NCBI RefSeq assembly: GCF_030867145.1
Contig: NC_134442.1
Span: 7,736,966 to 7,800,965, forward strand
Direction of reading: 5' to 3'
Origin: Opisthocomus hoazin
Taxonomy: Eukaryota; Chordata; Aves; Opisthocomiformes; Opisthocomidae
DNA: 64,000 nucleotides
Made by a program: the position numbers and the translations under genes. Of the stretch, positions 24,840 through 35,607 are shown piece by piece; position 1 is the stretch's first letter; each line of letters begins with the position of its first letter. A model generated the notes under the pieces. It ran no database searches. It was not told the DNA's origin and worked only from the letters and a program-made list of their open reading frames with translations.

Positions 24840-25060
24840 TCCCATTAGCCTTCTTGGCAACCAGGGCATGATGACTGGCTCATGGTCAACCTGTCGTCCA
24901 CCAGGACACCCAGCTCCCTCTCCACAGAGCCGCACTCCAGCAGGTCCACCCCAAGCCTGTACTGGTTCCTGGGGTTGTTCCTCCCTAGGTGCAGGACCCT
25001 ACACTTGCCGGTGCTTAACGTCATCAGGTTCCTCTCTCTGGTCGGTTGACTCTTGGCCGC
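24840..25060 (-). mobile_element. CR1 LINE internal fragment
   Basis: The minus strand reads [19 protein letters not shown] and [13 protein letters not shown], the CR1 ORF2 segment before the C-terminus. It is inverted and directly abuts the preceding CR1. Confidence 0.8.
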
Positions 25061-25185
25061 CACCTGCCCACCACGCCTCTCTCTCACTCCATCTCCTTCT
25101 TCGCTCGCCTTGGTGTCTGCAGGGTTGTTTCATTCTTCTCTCTTACAGCTGCTGCCCACTCTCTTTTGTCTTGTTTCCAATAGGT

Positions 25186-25286
25186 TATCAGAAGAGGTTA
25201 TTAGATGACCCACAGAGGTCCCTTCCAACCCCTGCAATTCTGTGATATTCTGAGATATTCTGAGATATTCTGAGATATTCTGAGAT
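25186..25286 (+). mobile_element. CR1 3' tail with altered octamer repeats
   Basis: The stretch begins with the CR1 3' UTR (GATGACCCACAGAGGTCCC) and ends in about four copies of GATATTCT, a derivative of the usual ATTCTGTG tail. The coding part is gone. Confidence 0.75.
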
Positions 25287-25489
25287 AGGTCTCATGATGA
25301 CACCAGCTAACTCCGACAACACCTCTCTGCCCCTTCCCACTCCAAAAGCCTTCTCCACATCCCACGCTTCCAGGGGAGTGCAAACAGCAAACACCTCTCA
25401 AGTCCTCAGGGTCTGTTCAGAAGAAGCAGAAATGATTTCTTCCTCCAGGGCCAAGACTCCGGTGGGATCTCTCTGCGGCTCTCAGCTTT

Positions 25490-26300
25490 CCTGAGCATTT
25501 TTTCAGCATCTGCCTCCCTGCAACCTTTCTGGTCTTCAGGTTGTGGATGAGGGGATGGTGCAGGAGAGTGAGGACGGTGTGGAAACAGAGTTTTGTCATA
25601 CTGTCTCAGGAAGAGTGTTCTAGGCATCAAACCAACAGGAATGAGGGTGTCATAGAAAGCAGTGCCACCAGTGAGGTGAGAGGAGCAGCTGCAGAAGGCC
25701 TTCTGCCTGCCCACAGAAATTTGATGCCCATGCAGGATAACCATGTGAACAGGAAGAAGGATGAGCTCTAAAGCGCAGGGTAGGAAAGGAAAGAGTGTGA
25801 GTGTCACGGTGTCATGGCGTGAGAGCTCCAGCAATGGGGTGAAATGACAGAAGAAGTGGTCTGCTCCACTGGGGCCACAGAACTGAGACAAGACCTAAAC
25901 CACCACTGTAGATGACAGAAATCCCCCTAGCTAAAGCGCAGCTGCCCTCTGGAGACAGATGTCCCCGTTCTCAGCCCTCGCTGAGGGCGTGGGGTGGCAC
26001 GCAGCCTACTACTGGTTGGAGGATGTGGTCACCAGTAAATGCTCTGTGCAAGCAATAGGTGCAGGAAACAGTAGTAACACTGTGATGAGCAGAGATGGTG
26101 CTGTCCCCAGCCGCAAATCTGGCCTTCAGCTGGGGCAGAATGCTGGATCTACAGGTCTCCAGAGAGAACAAATGCCCTGAGAAGCAGCCCGTGGGGATGT
26201 GCAGATGCTGCTTTGCCACCACCTGCCCAGTGACGAGGGTTTTCCCAAGCACGGATGCAATGCAGGGCATGAGAGAGAAGAGGAAGAGATTTGTCTGACA
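25490..26300 (-). pseudogene. Olfactory receptor pseudogene, not OR14 type
   Basis: On the minus strand, pieces of a class II odorant receptor appear in the correct order. Around 26270-26100 are a TM1-TM2 region (GKTLVTGQVVAKQHLHIP and LFSLETC) and a TM3 approach (AAGDSTISAH). Around 25890-25820 is the extracellular loop (GADHFFCHFTPLLELS). Around 25715 is RQKAFCSCSSHLT before TM6, and near 25560 the TM7 remnant LLHHPLIHNLKTRK, where intact receptors have LNPLIYSLRNRE. Frameshifts separate the blocks and the DRY region is replaced by unrelated sequence. The residues resemble OR6/OR10/OR11-like receptors more than the OR14 genes nearby, but this subfamily call is tentative. It is nonfunctional. 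Confidence 0.75.
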
Positions 26301-26734
26301 TTCCCTACCCCTAGACCTTCATGACTCCCCATTGCCCCTTTTCCATGGAAGGTTCTAGGTCCAGCTTTTCCACTCTGACACGGCAGGGAACCTGTGAGCA
26401 AGAACACTGGAGCATTTTTAGTTGCTTGGGGATCAGACAGACAGGTCACTGCAAGTACATTCGTTTTGTTTAATTAAAGATAGAATTTAGCTCCTCGTTC
26501 ACACAGTCTCTGGGTCAGAGCAGCGAGGCAGAAAATAAAGCAGAAGTGAGGTGACCACTTTTCTTTGTGGGCAGTGTTATCACAGGCAGAAAAAGCAGCA
26601 AAAGAAAAATCCCAGCCAACAACGACGACAACAAAAGCAGCCAAATAAAGGCAGGCTGGGCCTGTAAGGAGTTGCGTTACTCGTCACACGTGGAAGGCAC
26701 TCTGTACCTTCTGGAAATCATTCACTCACCAGTT

Positions 26735-26931
26735 CCCACGCTGCACTCCTGAGCTCCGGGTTCCTCACGCTGGAAATGAGGGGGTTCACTGCTGGAGGCA
26801 CCACCGAGTACAGCCCAGTCACCACTAGGTTCAGGGATGGCAAGGAGATGGAGGGGGCTTCAGATATATAGATATGGTGGTGCTCAAAAACAGAGAGACC
26901 ACAGCCAAGTGAGAGAGGCACGTGGGAAAGA
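26735..26931 (-). pseudogene. OR14-like receptor, C-terminal fragment
   Basis: The minus strand reads PTCLSHLAVVSLFLST and, after a one-base frameshift near 26850, SISLPSLNLVV and YSVVPPAVNPLISS, the TM6-TM7 end of an OR14 receptor. The rest of the gene is replaced by a CR1 starting at about 26940, so an insertion or rearrangement removed the 5' part. It is a dead relic of a further cluster member. Confidence 0.88.
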
Positions 26932-26939
26932 TTACGTGC

Positions 26940-28492
26940 CCTTCCTCTTCAGAGGGGGTTCTGGATCAGGACAGACTGGATCGATGGGCTGAGGTCAACT
27001 GTATGAGGTTCAACAAGGCCAAGGGCCACATCCTACACTTTGGGCATAACAACCCTACGCAACGCTCCAGGCTTGGGGTGGGGTGGCTGGAGAGCTGCCC
27101 AGCAGAAAAGCATCTGGGGGTATTGGTGGACATCTGGCTGGACATGAGCCAGCAGTGTGCCCAGGTGGCCAAGAAGGCCAACGGCATCCTGGCTTGGATC
27201 AGGAATGGTGTGGCCGTCCTGCCTTGGATCAGGAATGGAGTGGTCATCCTGGCTTGGATCAGGAATGGAGTGGCCATCCTGGCTTGGATCAGGAATGGTG
27301 TGGCCGTCCTGGCTTGGATCAGGAATGGAGTGGCCATCCTGGCTTGGATCAGGAATGGAGTGGCCATCCTGGCTTGGATCAGGAATGGTGTGGCCATCCT
27401 GCCTTGGATCAGGAATGGTGTGGCCATCCTGGCTTGGATCAGGAATGGAGTGGCCATCCTGCCTTGGATCAGGAATGGTGTGGTCATCCTGGCTTGGATC
27501 AGGAATGGTGTGGTCATCCTGGCTTGGATCAGGAATGGTGTGGCCATCCTGGCTTGGATCAGGAATGGAGTGGCCATCCTGGCTTGGATCAGGAATGGAG
27601 TGGCCATCCTGCCTTGGATCAGGAATGGAGTGGCCATCCTGGCTTGGATCAGGAATGGTGTGGCCATCCTGGCTTGGATCAGGAATGGAGTGGCCATCCT
27701 GGCTTGGATCAGGAATGGAGTGGCCGTCCTGCCTTGGATCAGGAATGGAGTGGCCATCCTGGCTTGGATCAGGAATGGTGTGGCCATCCTGCCTTGGATC
27801 AGGAATGGTGTGGCCATCCTGGCTTGGATCAGGAATGGTGTGGCCATCCTGCCTTGGATCAGGAATGGTGTGGCCATCCTGCCTTGGATCAGGAATGGTG
27901 TGGCCATCCTGGCTTGGATCAGGAATGGTGTGGCCAGCAGGAGCAGGGAGGGGATCGTGCCCCTGTGCTCGGCACAGGTGAGGTTGCACCTCGAGTGCTG
28001 TGTGCAGTTTTGGGATCCTCGGCGTAAGAAAGACATCGAGGTGCTGGAGCGTGTCCAGAGAAGAGCAAAGAGGCTGGTGAGGGGCCTAGAGCACAAGTCT
28101 TACAAGGAGCGACTGAGAGAGCCGGGGCTGTTTAGTGTGAAGAAGAGGAGGCTGAGGGGAGACCTTCTTGCTCTCTACAACTACCTGAAAGGAGGTTGTA
28201 GTGAGGCAGGTGGTGGTCTCTTCTCCCAAGTGATAGGACAATAGGCAATGGCCTCCAGTTGCATCGGGGGAGGTGCAGATTGAATATTAGGAAAAAATTT
28301 CTTTACTGGAAGAGTGGTCAGGCATTGGAACAGGCTGCCCAGGGCGGTGGTGGAGTCACCATGCCTGGAGGGGTTACAAAAACCGTGTAGCTGTGGCACT
28401 TTGGGACATGGTTTAGTAGGCCTGGTTGTGTTGGGTTGACTTGATGATCTTAGGGGTGTTTCCCACCCTGAATGATTCCATGATTCCATGCT
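26940..28492 (+). mobile_element. CR1 LINE carrying an internal 25-copy 30-bp expansion
   Basis: A CR1 3' part: RLDRWAEVNCMRFNKAKG, then SCPAEKHLGVLVD, the expanded segment (27186-27935), then [36 protein letters not shown] and the 3' UTR ending in ATTCCATG octamers at 28471-28492. The 440-codon open frame 26922-28244 spans the expansion without a stop, because the unit is exactly ten codons. The element has no catalytic domain and cannot move itself. Confidence 0.9.
27186..27935 (+). repeat. 30-bp minisatellite inside CR1, 25 copies
   Basis: Twenty-five copies of a 30-bp unit built on TTGGATCAGGAATGG encode LAWIRNGVAI-like decapeptides. Variation is limited to a few positions (GG/CC before TTGG, GTG/GAG, CCATCC/CCGTCC/TCATCC). 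A normal CR1 has this segment (ILAxIRNSVAS) once, so the array arose by local amplification within the element. Confidence 0.95.
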
Positions 28493-28499
28493 TCTTTTC

Positions 28500-28710
28500 C
28501 CTACGTTATGAGTTCTGTCATCCCTGTCCTTCACATGGCTGGAGACAGCGGCAGCAGGACTGGCTGTGTGACCTTCCCTGGTGAGGCTGACCAGGCTGTA
28601 ATTCTCCCAGTCCTCCTTCCTGCCCTTTTTCAACACCGGTGTCACCTCTGCATTTTCCAAGTCCCCAGGAACCTCTGTGATGGCTCTGGCCTTTTCAAGA
28701 TGTTTGACAG
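28500..28710 (-). mobile_element. CR1 reverse-transcriptase fragment
   Basis: The minus strand reads ITEVPGDLENAEVTPVLKKG and KEDWENYSLVSLT, the CR1 segment just before the first catalytic block. It is inserted between two plus-strand CR1 copies. Confidence 0.75.
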
Positions 28711-29607
28711 ACATGTGCTGACGACACCAAACTGGGAGGTGTGGTAGATACACCAGAAGGCTGTGCTGCCATTCAGCGTGACCTGGATAGGCTGGAAAGC
28801 TGGGCAGAGAGGAACCTGATGAGGTGCAACAAGGGCAAGTGCAGGGTCCTGCACCTGGGGAGGAACAACCTCATGCACCAGTACAGGCTTGGGGTGGACC
28901 TGCTGGAGAGCAGCTCTGCGGAGAGGGACCTGGGTGTCCTGGTGGACGACAGGTTAACTATGAGCCAGCAGTGTGCCCTGGCTGCCAAGAAAGCCAATGG
29001 GTTCCTGGGGTGCATCAAGAAGAGTGTGGCCAGCAGGACGAGGGAGGTTCTCCTTCCCCTCTACACTGCCCTGGTGAGGCCTCATCTGGAGTACTCTGTC
29101 CAGTTCTGGGCTCCCCAGTTCAAGAAGGATGAAGAGCTACTGGAGAGAGTCCAGTGGAGGGCTACAAGGATGGTGAGGGGACTGGAGCATCTCCAATACG
29201 AGGAGAGGTTGAGGGAACTGGGCTTGTTCAGCCTGAAGAAGAGAAGGCTGAGAGGGGACCTTATAAATGCCTACAAATATCTGCAGGGTGGGTGTCAGGA
29301 GGATGGGGCCAAGCTCTTTTCAGTGGTGCCCAGCGACAGGACAAGGGGCAATGGGCACAAACTGAGGCACAGGAAGTTCCGTCCGAACATGAGGAAGAAC
29401 TTCTTCCCTCTGAGGGTGACGGAGCACTGGAACAGGCTGCCCAGGGAGGTGGTGGAGTCTCCTTCTCTGGAGATACTCAAGACCCGCCTGGACAAGGTCC
29501 TGTGCAGCCTGCTGTAGGTGACCCTGCTTGGGCAGGGGGGTTGGACTAGATGACCCACAGAGGTCCCTTCCAACCCCTACTATTCTGTGATTCTGTGATT
29601 CTGTGAC
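28711..29607 (+). mobile_element. CR1 LINE 3' part with open frame and octamer tail
   Basis: Begins just after the second catalytic block (DTPNWE in place of DTKLGG) and reads an open frame from 28741 to 29517 ([19 protein letters not shown] to [11 protein letters not shown]). A short 3' UTR follows and the element ends in three ATTCTGTG octamers at 29581-29607. It is very similar to 24095-24830. Confidence 0.92.
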
Positions 29608-30338
29608 AGAGGTCTCACAACGACACTAGCCAGCCTTCTCAACATCTCTGATACCAAAAGCCTTCTCAATATCCCTGACACCAGAAGCTTTCTACATATG
29701 CCAGACCTTCCGAGGAGTGCCCAGGACACAACACAAGCTTGTCCATGTCCTGGGGGCCTGTTCAGAAGAGAACCAGAAGTGATTTCTTCATACGGGCCCA
29801 GAACTGTAACGAACTGTCTGTGCACTTCATGGATTTCCCGAATTATTTCAGTGGTTCCTGCCCAAAAACTTTCCGGTCGTGAGGCCATGGATGAGAAGAC
29901 TGAGTATGGGCAAGCACGGTGCAGAAAAGGGGCCTTCTCTGGTGGAGGCTGTAATTCTTTGCCACAAGAATTATGCAAGAGGTGCATTAAACTATAGTTT
30001 GAATCACAGAGCAGGAGCAAACAAACAAAACTCACTTCAGTGCATCTACAAATCCTTTAGCTAAAGCGTTATCAGTAAAATACAAAATACAGACCTCAAT
30101 ATCTGGCGACAGGGACCACGAGCAGAACAAGAGAAATGTGCTCTAAGGATCCATTCTTCTCCTTACATCATGCCAGTGAGATAAGAGACTTGAAAGAATT
30201 TTCCTGTTTCAAAAGAAAAATGAGTATGGTTTTCCTATCTAACAGGATGCAAGATGCACATAGCCACTCAAAAAAAAAACACCCCATGGTTTGTTTTTAA
30301 ATACAGACAAGCTAGAGTTTAAAGTGTGATGGGTTATG
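29608..30338. other. Duplicate of the flank at 25287-25560, then unassigned sequence
   Basis: 29608-29960 aligns with 25287-25560, including the end of the OR pseudogene; both copies directly follow a CR1 tail, so the CR1 and its flank were duplicated together. 29960-30338 shows no gene. Confidence 0.55.
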
Positions 30339-30499
30339 ATTTCATGTGGCTTGTTACATATAGAGCTCTAAAAATTACTGACATTTCATGTGGCTTGTTA
30401 CATATAGAGCTCTAAAAATTACTTATATTTCATGTGGCTTGTTACATATAGAGCTCTAAAAATTACTGACATTTCATGTGGCTTGTTACATATAGAGCT
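30339..30499 (+). repeat. 44-bp tandem repeat, about 3.6 copies
   Basis: The unit contains TTCATGTGGCTTGTTACATA followed by TAGAGCTCTAAAAATTAC. Copies start 44 bases apart (30341, 30385, 30429, 30473) and are nearly identical. Confidence 0.95.
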
Positions 30500-30525
30500 G
30501 GGGGGCGTTGGCCCCCCCAGCATTG

Positions 30526-31436
30526 ATTGATGGAGTTAGTTATCGATTTACTGGCTTATTGATTTATTACTGTTTATTTATTCACTAATTTACTTATTTA
30601 TTCATTTATTCATTTACTAATTTATTTATTTATCTATTTACTTATTTATTTATTTACTTACTTTACTTATTTATTTATTTACAATTTACTAATTTATTTA
30701 TTTACGGATTTATTTATTTATTCATCTACTAATTTATTTGTTTACCAATTTACTTATTTATTCATTTACTAATGTATTTATTTATTCATCTATTGACTAA
30801 TGTATTTATTCATTTATTCCTATTTATTTATTTACTAATTTACTTATTTATTCACTCACTAATTTATTTATTTACTTATTTATTTACTTACTAATTTACT
30901 TACGTATGTACTTACTAAGTCATTTATTTACTAATTCATTTACTCATTTATTCATTCATTTATTTACTAATTTATTTATTTATTTACTAATTTACTTATT
31001 CCTTTACTAATATATTTATTTACCAATTTATTCACTTATTTATTTATTTACCAATTTATCTGTTTCTTTCCTTATTCATTTATTTGCTAATTTACTTCTT
31101 TATTTCCCAATTTATTTATTTATTTACTTATTTATTTACTAATTTATTCATTTACTAATTTGTTTATTTATTTACTAATTTAGTTATTTACTTATTTCTT
31201 TACTAATACATTTATTTACCAATTTATTCATTTATTTATTCATTTACCAATTTATCTGTTTCTTTACTTATTCATTTATTTGCTAATTTACTTCTTTATT
31301 TGCCAATTTATTTATTTACTGACTTATTTATTTATTTACTAATTTATTCATTTACTTATTTATTTATTACTAATTTCTACGTTTATTACCAATATATTTC
31401 TTTATTTACTTACCAATTTGTTCATTTACCAATCAC
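30526..31436. repeat. TTTA-rich low-complexity array
   Basis: Degenerate (TTTA/TTCA/CTAA)n sequence, almost free of G, covers 0.9 kb. Tetranucleotide phasing dominates with frequent ACTAATTTA interruptions. No coding content. Confidence 0.9.
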
Positions 31437-31530
31437 AGACTGGGACACCCCCCCGCAGTTCCCACTCTGTCTTCTTCTCCCCGCTTCCGCGTCCCTTTGG
31501 GCTTCCCTGGGCGCCGCGAGGATCTCCTGT

Positions 31531-34005
31531 CAGATGTTCCTCAGCGGTTCCTCAGCCTGGGACTCAGAGGAACCTCCTGGCCTGAGCTGCCATGGCTGCT
31601 GGGGAAGGGGGAGGAGCTTGTTCTCCTGTCAGATGTTCCTCAGCGGTTCCTCAGCCTGGGACTCAGAGGAACCTCCTGGCCTGAGCTGCCATGGCTGCTG
31701 GGGAAGGGGGAGGAGCTTGTTCTCCTCTCAGATGTTCCTCAGCGGTTCCTCAGCCTGGGACTCAGAGGAACCTCCTGGCCTGAGCTGCCATGGCTGCTGG
31801 GGAAGGGGGAGGAGCTTGTTCTCCTGTCAGATGTTCCTCAGCGGTTCCTCAGCCTGGGACTCAGAGGAACCTCCTGGCCTGAGCTGCCATGGCTGCTGGG
31901 GAAGGGGGAGGAGCTTGTTCTCCTGTCAGATGTTCCTCAGCGGTTCCTCAGCCTGGGACTCAGAGGAACCTCCTGGCCTGAGCTGCCATGGCTGCTGGGG
32001 AAGGGGGAGGAGCTTGTTCTCCTGTCAGATGTTCCTCAGCGGTTCCTCAGCCTGGGACTCAGAGGGACCTCCTGGCCTGAGCTGCCATGGCTGCTGGGGA
32101 AGGGGGAGGAGCTTGTTCTCCTGTCAGATGTTCCTCAGCGGTTCCTCAGCCTGGGACTCAGAGGAACCTCCTGGCCTGAGCTGCCATGGCTGCTGGGGAA
32201 GGGGGAGGAGCTTGTTCTCCTCTCAGATGTTCCTCAGCGGTTCCTCAGCCTGGGACTCAGAGGGACCTCCTGGCCTGAGCTGCCATGGCTGCTGGGGAAG
32301 GGGGAGGAGCTTGTTCTCCTCTCAGATGTTCCTCAGCGGTTCCTCAGCCTGGGACTCAGAGGGACCTCCTGGCCTGAGCTGCCATGGCTGCTGGGGAAGG
32401 GGGAGGAGCTTGTTCTCCTCTCAGATGTTCCTCAGCGGTTCCTCAGCCTGGGACTCAGAGGGACCTCCTGGCCTGAGCTGCCATGGCTGCTGGGGAAGGG
32501 GGAGGAGCTTGTTCTCCTGTCAGATGTTCCTCAGCGGTTCCTCAGCCTGGGACTCAGAGGAACCTCCTGGCCTGAGCTGCCATGGCTGCTGGGGAAGGGG
32601 GAGGAGCTTGTTCTCCTCTCAGATGTTCCTCAGCGGTTCCTCAGCCTGGGACTCAGAGGAACCTCCTGGCCTGAGCTGCCATGGCTGCTGGGGAAGGGGG
32701 AGGAGCTTGTTCTCCTGTCAGATGTTCCTCAGCGGTTCCTCAGCCTGGGACTCAGAGGAACCTCCTGGCCTGAGCTGCCATGGCTGCTGGGGAAGGGGGA
32801 GGAGCTTGTTCTCCTGTCAGATGTTCCTCAGCGGTTCCTCAGCCTGGGACTCAGAGGAACCTCCTGGCCTGAGCTGCCATGGCTGCTGGGGAAGGGGGAG
32901 GAGCTTGTTCTCCTGTCAGATGTTCCTCAGCGGTTCCTCAGCCTGGGACTCAGAGGGACCTCCTGGCCTGAGCTGCCATGGCTGCTGGGGAAGGGGGAGG
33001 AGCTTGTTCTCCTGTCAGATGTTCCTCAGCGGTTCCTCAGCCTGGGACTCAGAGGAACCTCCTGGCCTGAGCTGCCATGGCTGCTGGGGAAGGGGGAGGA
33101 GCTTGTTCTCCTCTCAGATGTTCCTCAGCGGTTCCTCAGCCTGGGACTCAGAGGAACCTCCTGGCCTGAGCTGCCATGGCTGCTGGGGAAGGGGGAGGAG
33201 CTTGTTCTCCTGTCAGATGTTCCTCAGCGGTTCCTCAGCCTGGGACTCAGAGGAACCTCCTGGCCTGAGCTGCCATGGCTGCTGGGGAAGGGGGAGGAGC
33301 TTGTTCTCCTCTCAGATGTTCCTCAGCGGTTCCTCAGCCTGGGACTCAGAGGGACCTCCTGGCCTGAGCTGCCATGGCTGCTGGGGAAGGGGGAGGAGCT
33401 TGTTCTCCTGTCAGATGTTCCTCAGCGGTTCCTCAGCCTGGGACTCAGAGGAACCTCCTGGCCTGAGCTGCCATGGCTGCTGGGGAAGGGGGAGGAGCTT
33501 GTTCTCCTCTCAGATGTTCCTCAGCGGTTCCTCAGCCTGGGACTCAGAGGGACCTCCTGGCCTGAGCTGCCATGGCTGCTGGGGAAGGGGGAGGAGCTTG
33601 TTCTCCTCTCAGATGTTCCTCAGCGGTTCCTCAGCCTGGGACTCAGAGGGACCTCCTGGCCTGAGCTGCCATGGCTGCTGGGGAAGGGGGAGGAGCTTGT
33701 TCTCCTGTCAGATGTTCCTCAGCGGTTCCTCAGCCTGGGACTCAGAGGAACCTCCTGGCCTGAGCTGCCATGGCTGCTGGGGAAGGGGGAGGAGCTTGTT
33801 CTCCTCTCAGATGTTCCTCAGCGGTTCCTCAGCCTGGGACTCAGAGGGACCTCCTGGCCTGAGCTGCCATGGCTGCTGGGGAAGGGGGAGGAGCTTGTTC
33901 TCCTGTCAGATGTTCCTCAGCGGTTCCTCAGCCTGGGACTCAGAGGAACCTCCTGGCCTGAGCTGCCATGGCTGCTGGGGAAGGGGGAGGAGCTTGTTCT
34001 CCTCT
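31531..34005 (+). repeat. 99-bp minisatellite, exactly 25 copies
   Basis: The unit begins CAGATGTTCCTCAGCGGTTC and is repeated 25 times with practically two variable sites: TGTCAG/TCTCAG at the junction and GAGGAACC/GAGGGACC inside. Because 99 is a multiple of three, two plus-strand frames stay open across the array (945 and 872 codons). These frames have no recognisable domain, and the first starts inside TTTA-rich sequence, so I do not call a gene. Confidence 0.97.
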
Positions 34006-34324
34006 CAGATGTTCAAGTCACAAGACTTGAAGGACCAGCAGAGAAGGCTCCGGTCTCTGCCTGTGCTCACTACAGGGAAGAGGCCCCAGGGCACTCATCA
34101 CCAACCAGCCAATAGCAACCACCACTTCCAGCACTGACTGCTCACCACATCTTGGAGACATTTTTCCCTCCGTGGAGGGACACCAGGTCAGAAGTTCATG
34201 TTTGCTTTGTATGGACAAGACCTACGCATGCACCTTGTGCCCTCCAGAGGGACCTTGAAGAGCTTGAGATGTGGGTGTCTGCAAACATCTTGGAGTTTGG
34301 AAAGGCAGCAAGGAGAACTGGAAG
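34006..34324. other. Non-repetitive spacer
   Basis: Unique-looking sequence between the 99-bp array and a CR1 tail. No gene recognised. Confidence 0.5.
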
Positions 34325-34660
34325 ACTCATAGAATAATTTGGGTTGGAAGGGACTTTTGAAGGTCACCTAGTCCAACCCCCCTGCCATGAGCAGGGACAT
34401 CTTCAACCAGATCAGGTTTCTCGGAGCCCCGTCCAACCTGACCTGGGATGTTTTCAGGGATGGGGCACCCACCATGTCCCTGGGCAACCTGTTGCAGTGT
34501 TTCCACCACCCTCATTGCGAAAAAGTCTTCCTTACAGCCAGCCCAAATCTACCCTCTTTTAGCTTAAAACGGTCACCCCTTCTTCTGTTGGAAAAGGCCT
34601 TGGTTGGTCCCCATCTTATCACTTCCAGTACTGAAGACCACAGTAAGGTGCAGCCCATTT
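34325..34660 (-). mobile_element. CR1 LINE 3' end
   Basis: On the plus strand it starts with the reverse complement of a CR1 tail (ATAGAATAATTTGGGTTGGA), followed by the typical 3' region (CCATGTCCCTGGGCAACCTG). It is inserted on the minus strand and coding remnants are minimal. The subfamily differs from the copies at 24-29 kb. Confidence 0.85.
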
Positions 34661-34744
34661 GACAGCCATTTCTCCAAACCTTCATGACTGAGCAGTGCAG
34701 GACCAAAAGGAAGCGTAATCATTGAGTGGCTACAAAATCCAGGT

Positions 34745-35362
34745 ATCCATGAAAGCTGAAATGAATCCAACAAATCTATCCATGAAAGCTCAAATGGATC
34801 CAACAAATCTATCCATGAAAGCTCAAATGGATCCAACAAATCTATCCATGAAAGCTCAAATGAATCCAACAAATCTATCCATGAAAGCTCAAATGAAGCC
34901 AACAAATCTATCCATGAAAGCTCAAATGAATCCAACAAAGCTATCCATGAAAGCTCAAATGAAGCCAACAAATCTATCCATGAAAGCTCAAATGAATCCA
35001 ACAAATCTATCCATGAAAGCTGAAATGAAGCCAACAAAGCTATCCATGAAAGCTCAAATGGATCCAACAAATCTATCCATGAAAGCTCAAATGGATCCAA
35101 CAAATCTATCCATGAAAGCTCAAATGGATCCAACAAATCTATCCATGAAAGCTCAAATGAAGCCAACAAATCTATCCATGAAAGCTCAAATGAAGCCAAC
35201 AAATCTATCCATGAAAGCTCAAATGGATCCAACAAATCTATCCATGAAAGCTCAAATGGATCCAACAAATCTATCCATGAAAGCTCAAATGAAGCCAACA
35301 AAGCTATCCATGAAAGCTCAAATGAAGCCAACAAATCTATCCATGAAAGCTCAAATGAATCC
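34745..35362 (+). repeat. 33-bp minisatellite, about 18.7 copies
   Basis: The unit reads ATCCATGAAAGCTCAAATG plus AATCCAACAAATCT, encoding MKAQMNPTNLS-like undecapeptides. Variants are GATCC/AATCC/AAGCC and AATCT/AAGCT. The frame is open through the array but there is no sign of a gene around it. Confidence 0.95.
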
Positions 35363-35364
35363 CC

Positions 35365-35606
35365 ACAGCCCCCCCTCAGGCCGTGACGTCAGACACACCC
35401 CAGGCCGGCCAGCACCAATGGGGAGGCGCGGCCTTGGCCCCGCCCCCAGCAGTCCCGGCCAGGAGCTGCGCGGTGATTGGCTCCCTGCGCCAGGTGGGAG
35501 GACCCCGAGTGGGGGAGCCCCCGCCCGCAGAAAGGGGGGGGGGCAGGGCCCTCCCAGACACCCCCTGCCCCCGGGCCCAGCCGAGCCCCAGGAACCCCCG
35601 GGGTCC
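35365..35606. promoter_or_regulatory. CpG-rich promoter-like patch (CRE, CCAAT, GC boxes)
   Basis: A perfect cAMP-response element TGACGTCA lies at 35384-35391, a CCAAT box at 35415-35419, a GC-box run (CCCCGCCCCC) at about 35439, and an inverted CCAAT (ATTGG) at 35476-35480. This spacing is typical of TATA-less promoters. The transcript it might drive was not identified, because both sides are tandem arrays. Confidence 0.4.
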
Positions 35607-35607
35607 G

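Noticed and set aside
27186-27935. CRISPR-like appearance of regularly spaced 30-bp repeats
   Set aside because: There are no unique spacers; units are contiguous and the host is a vertebrate LINE.
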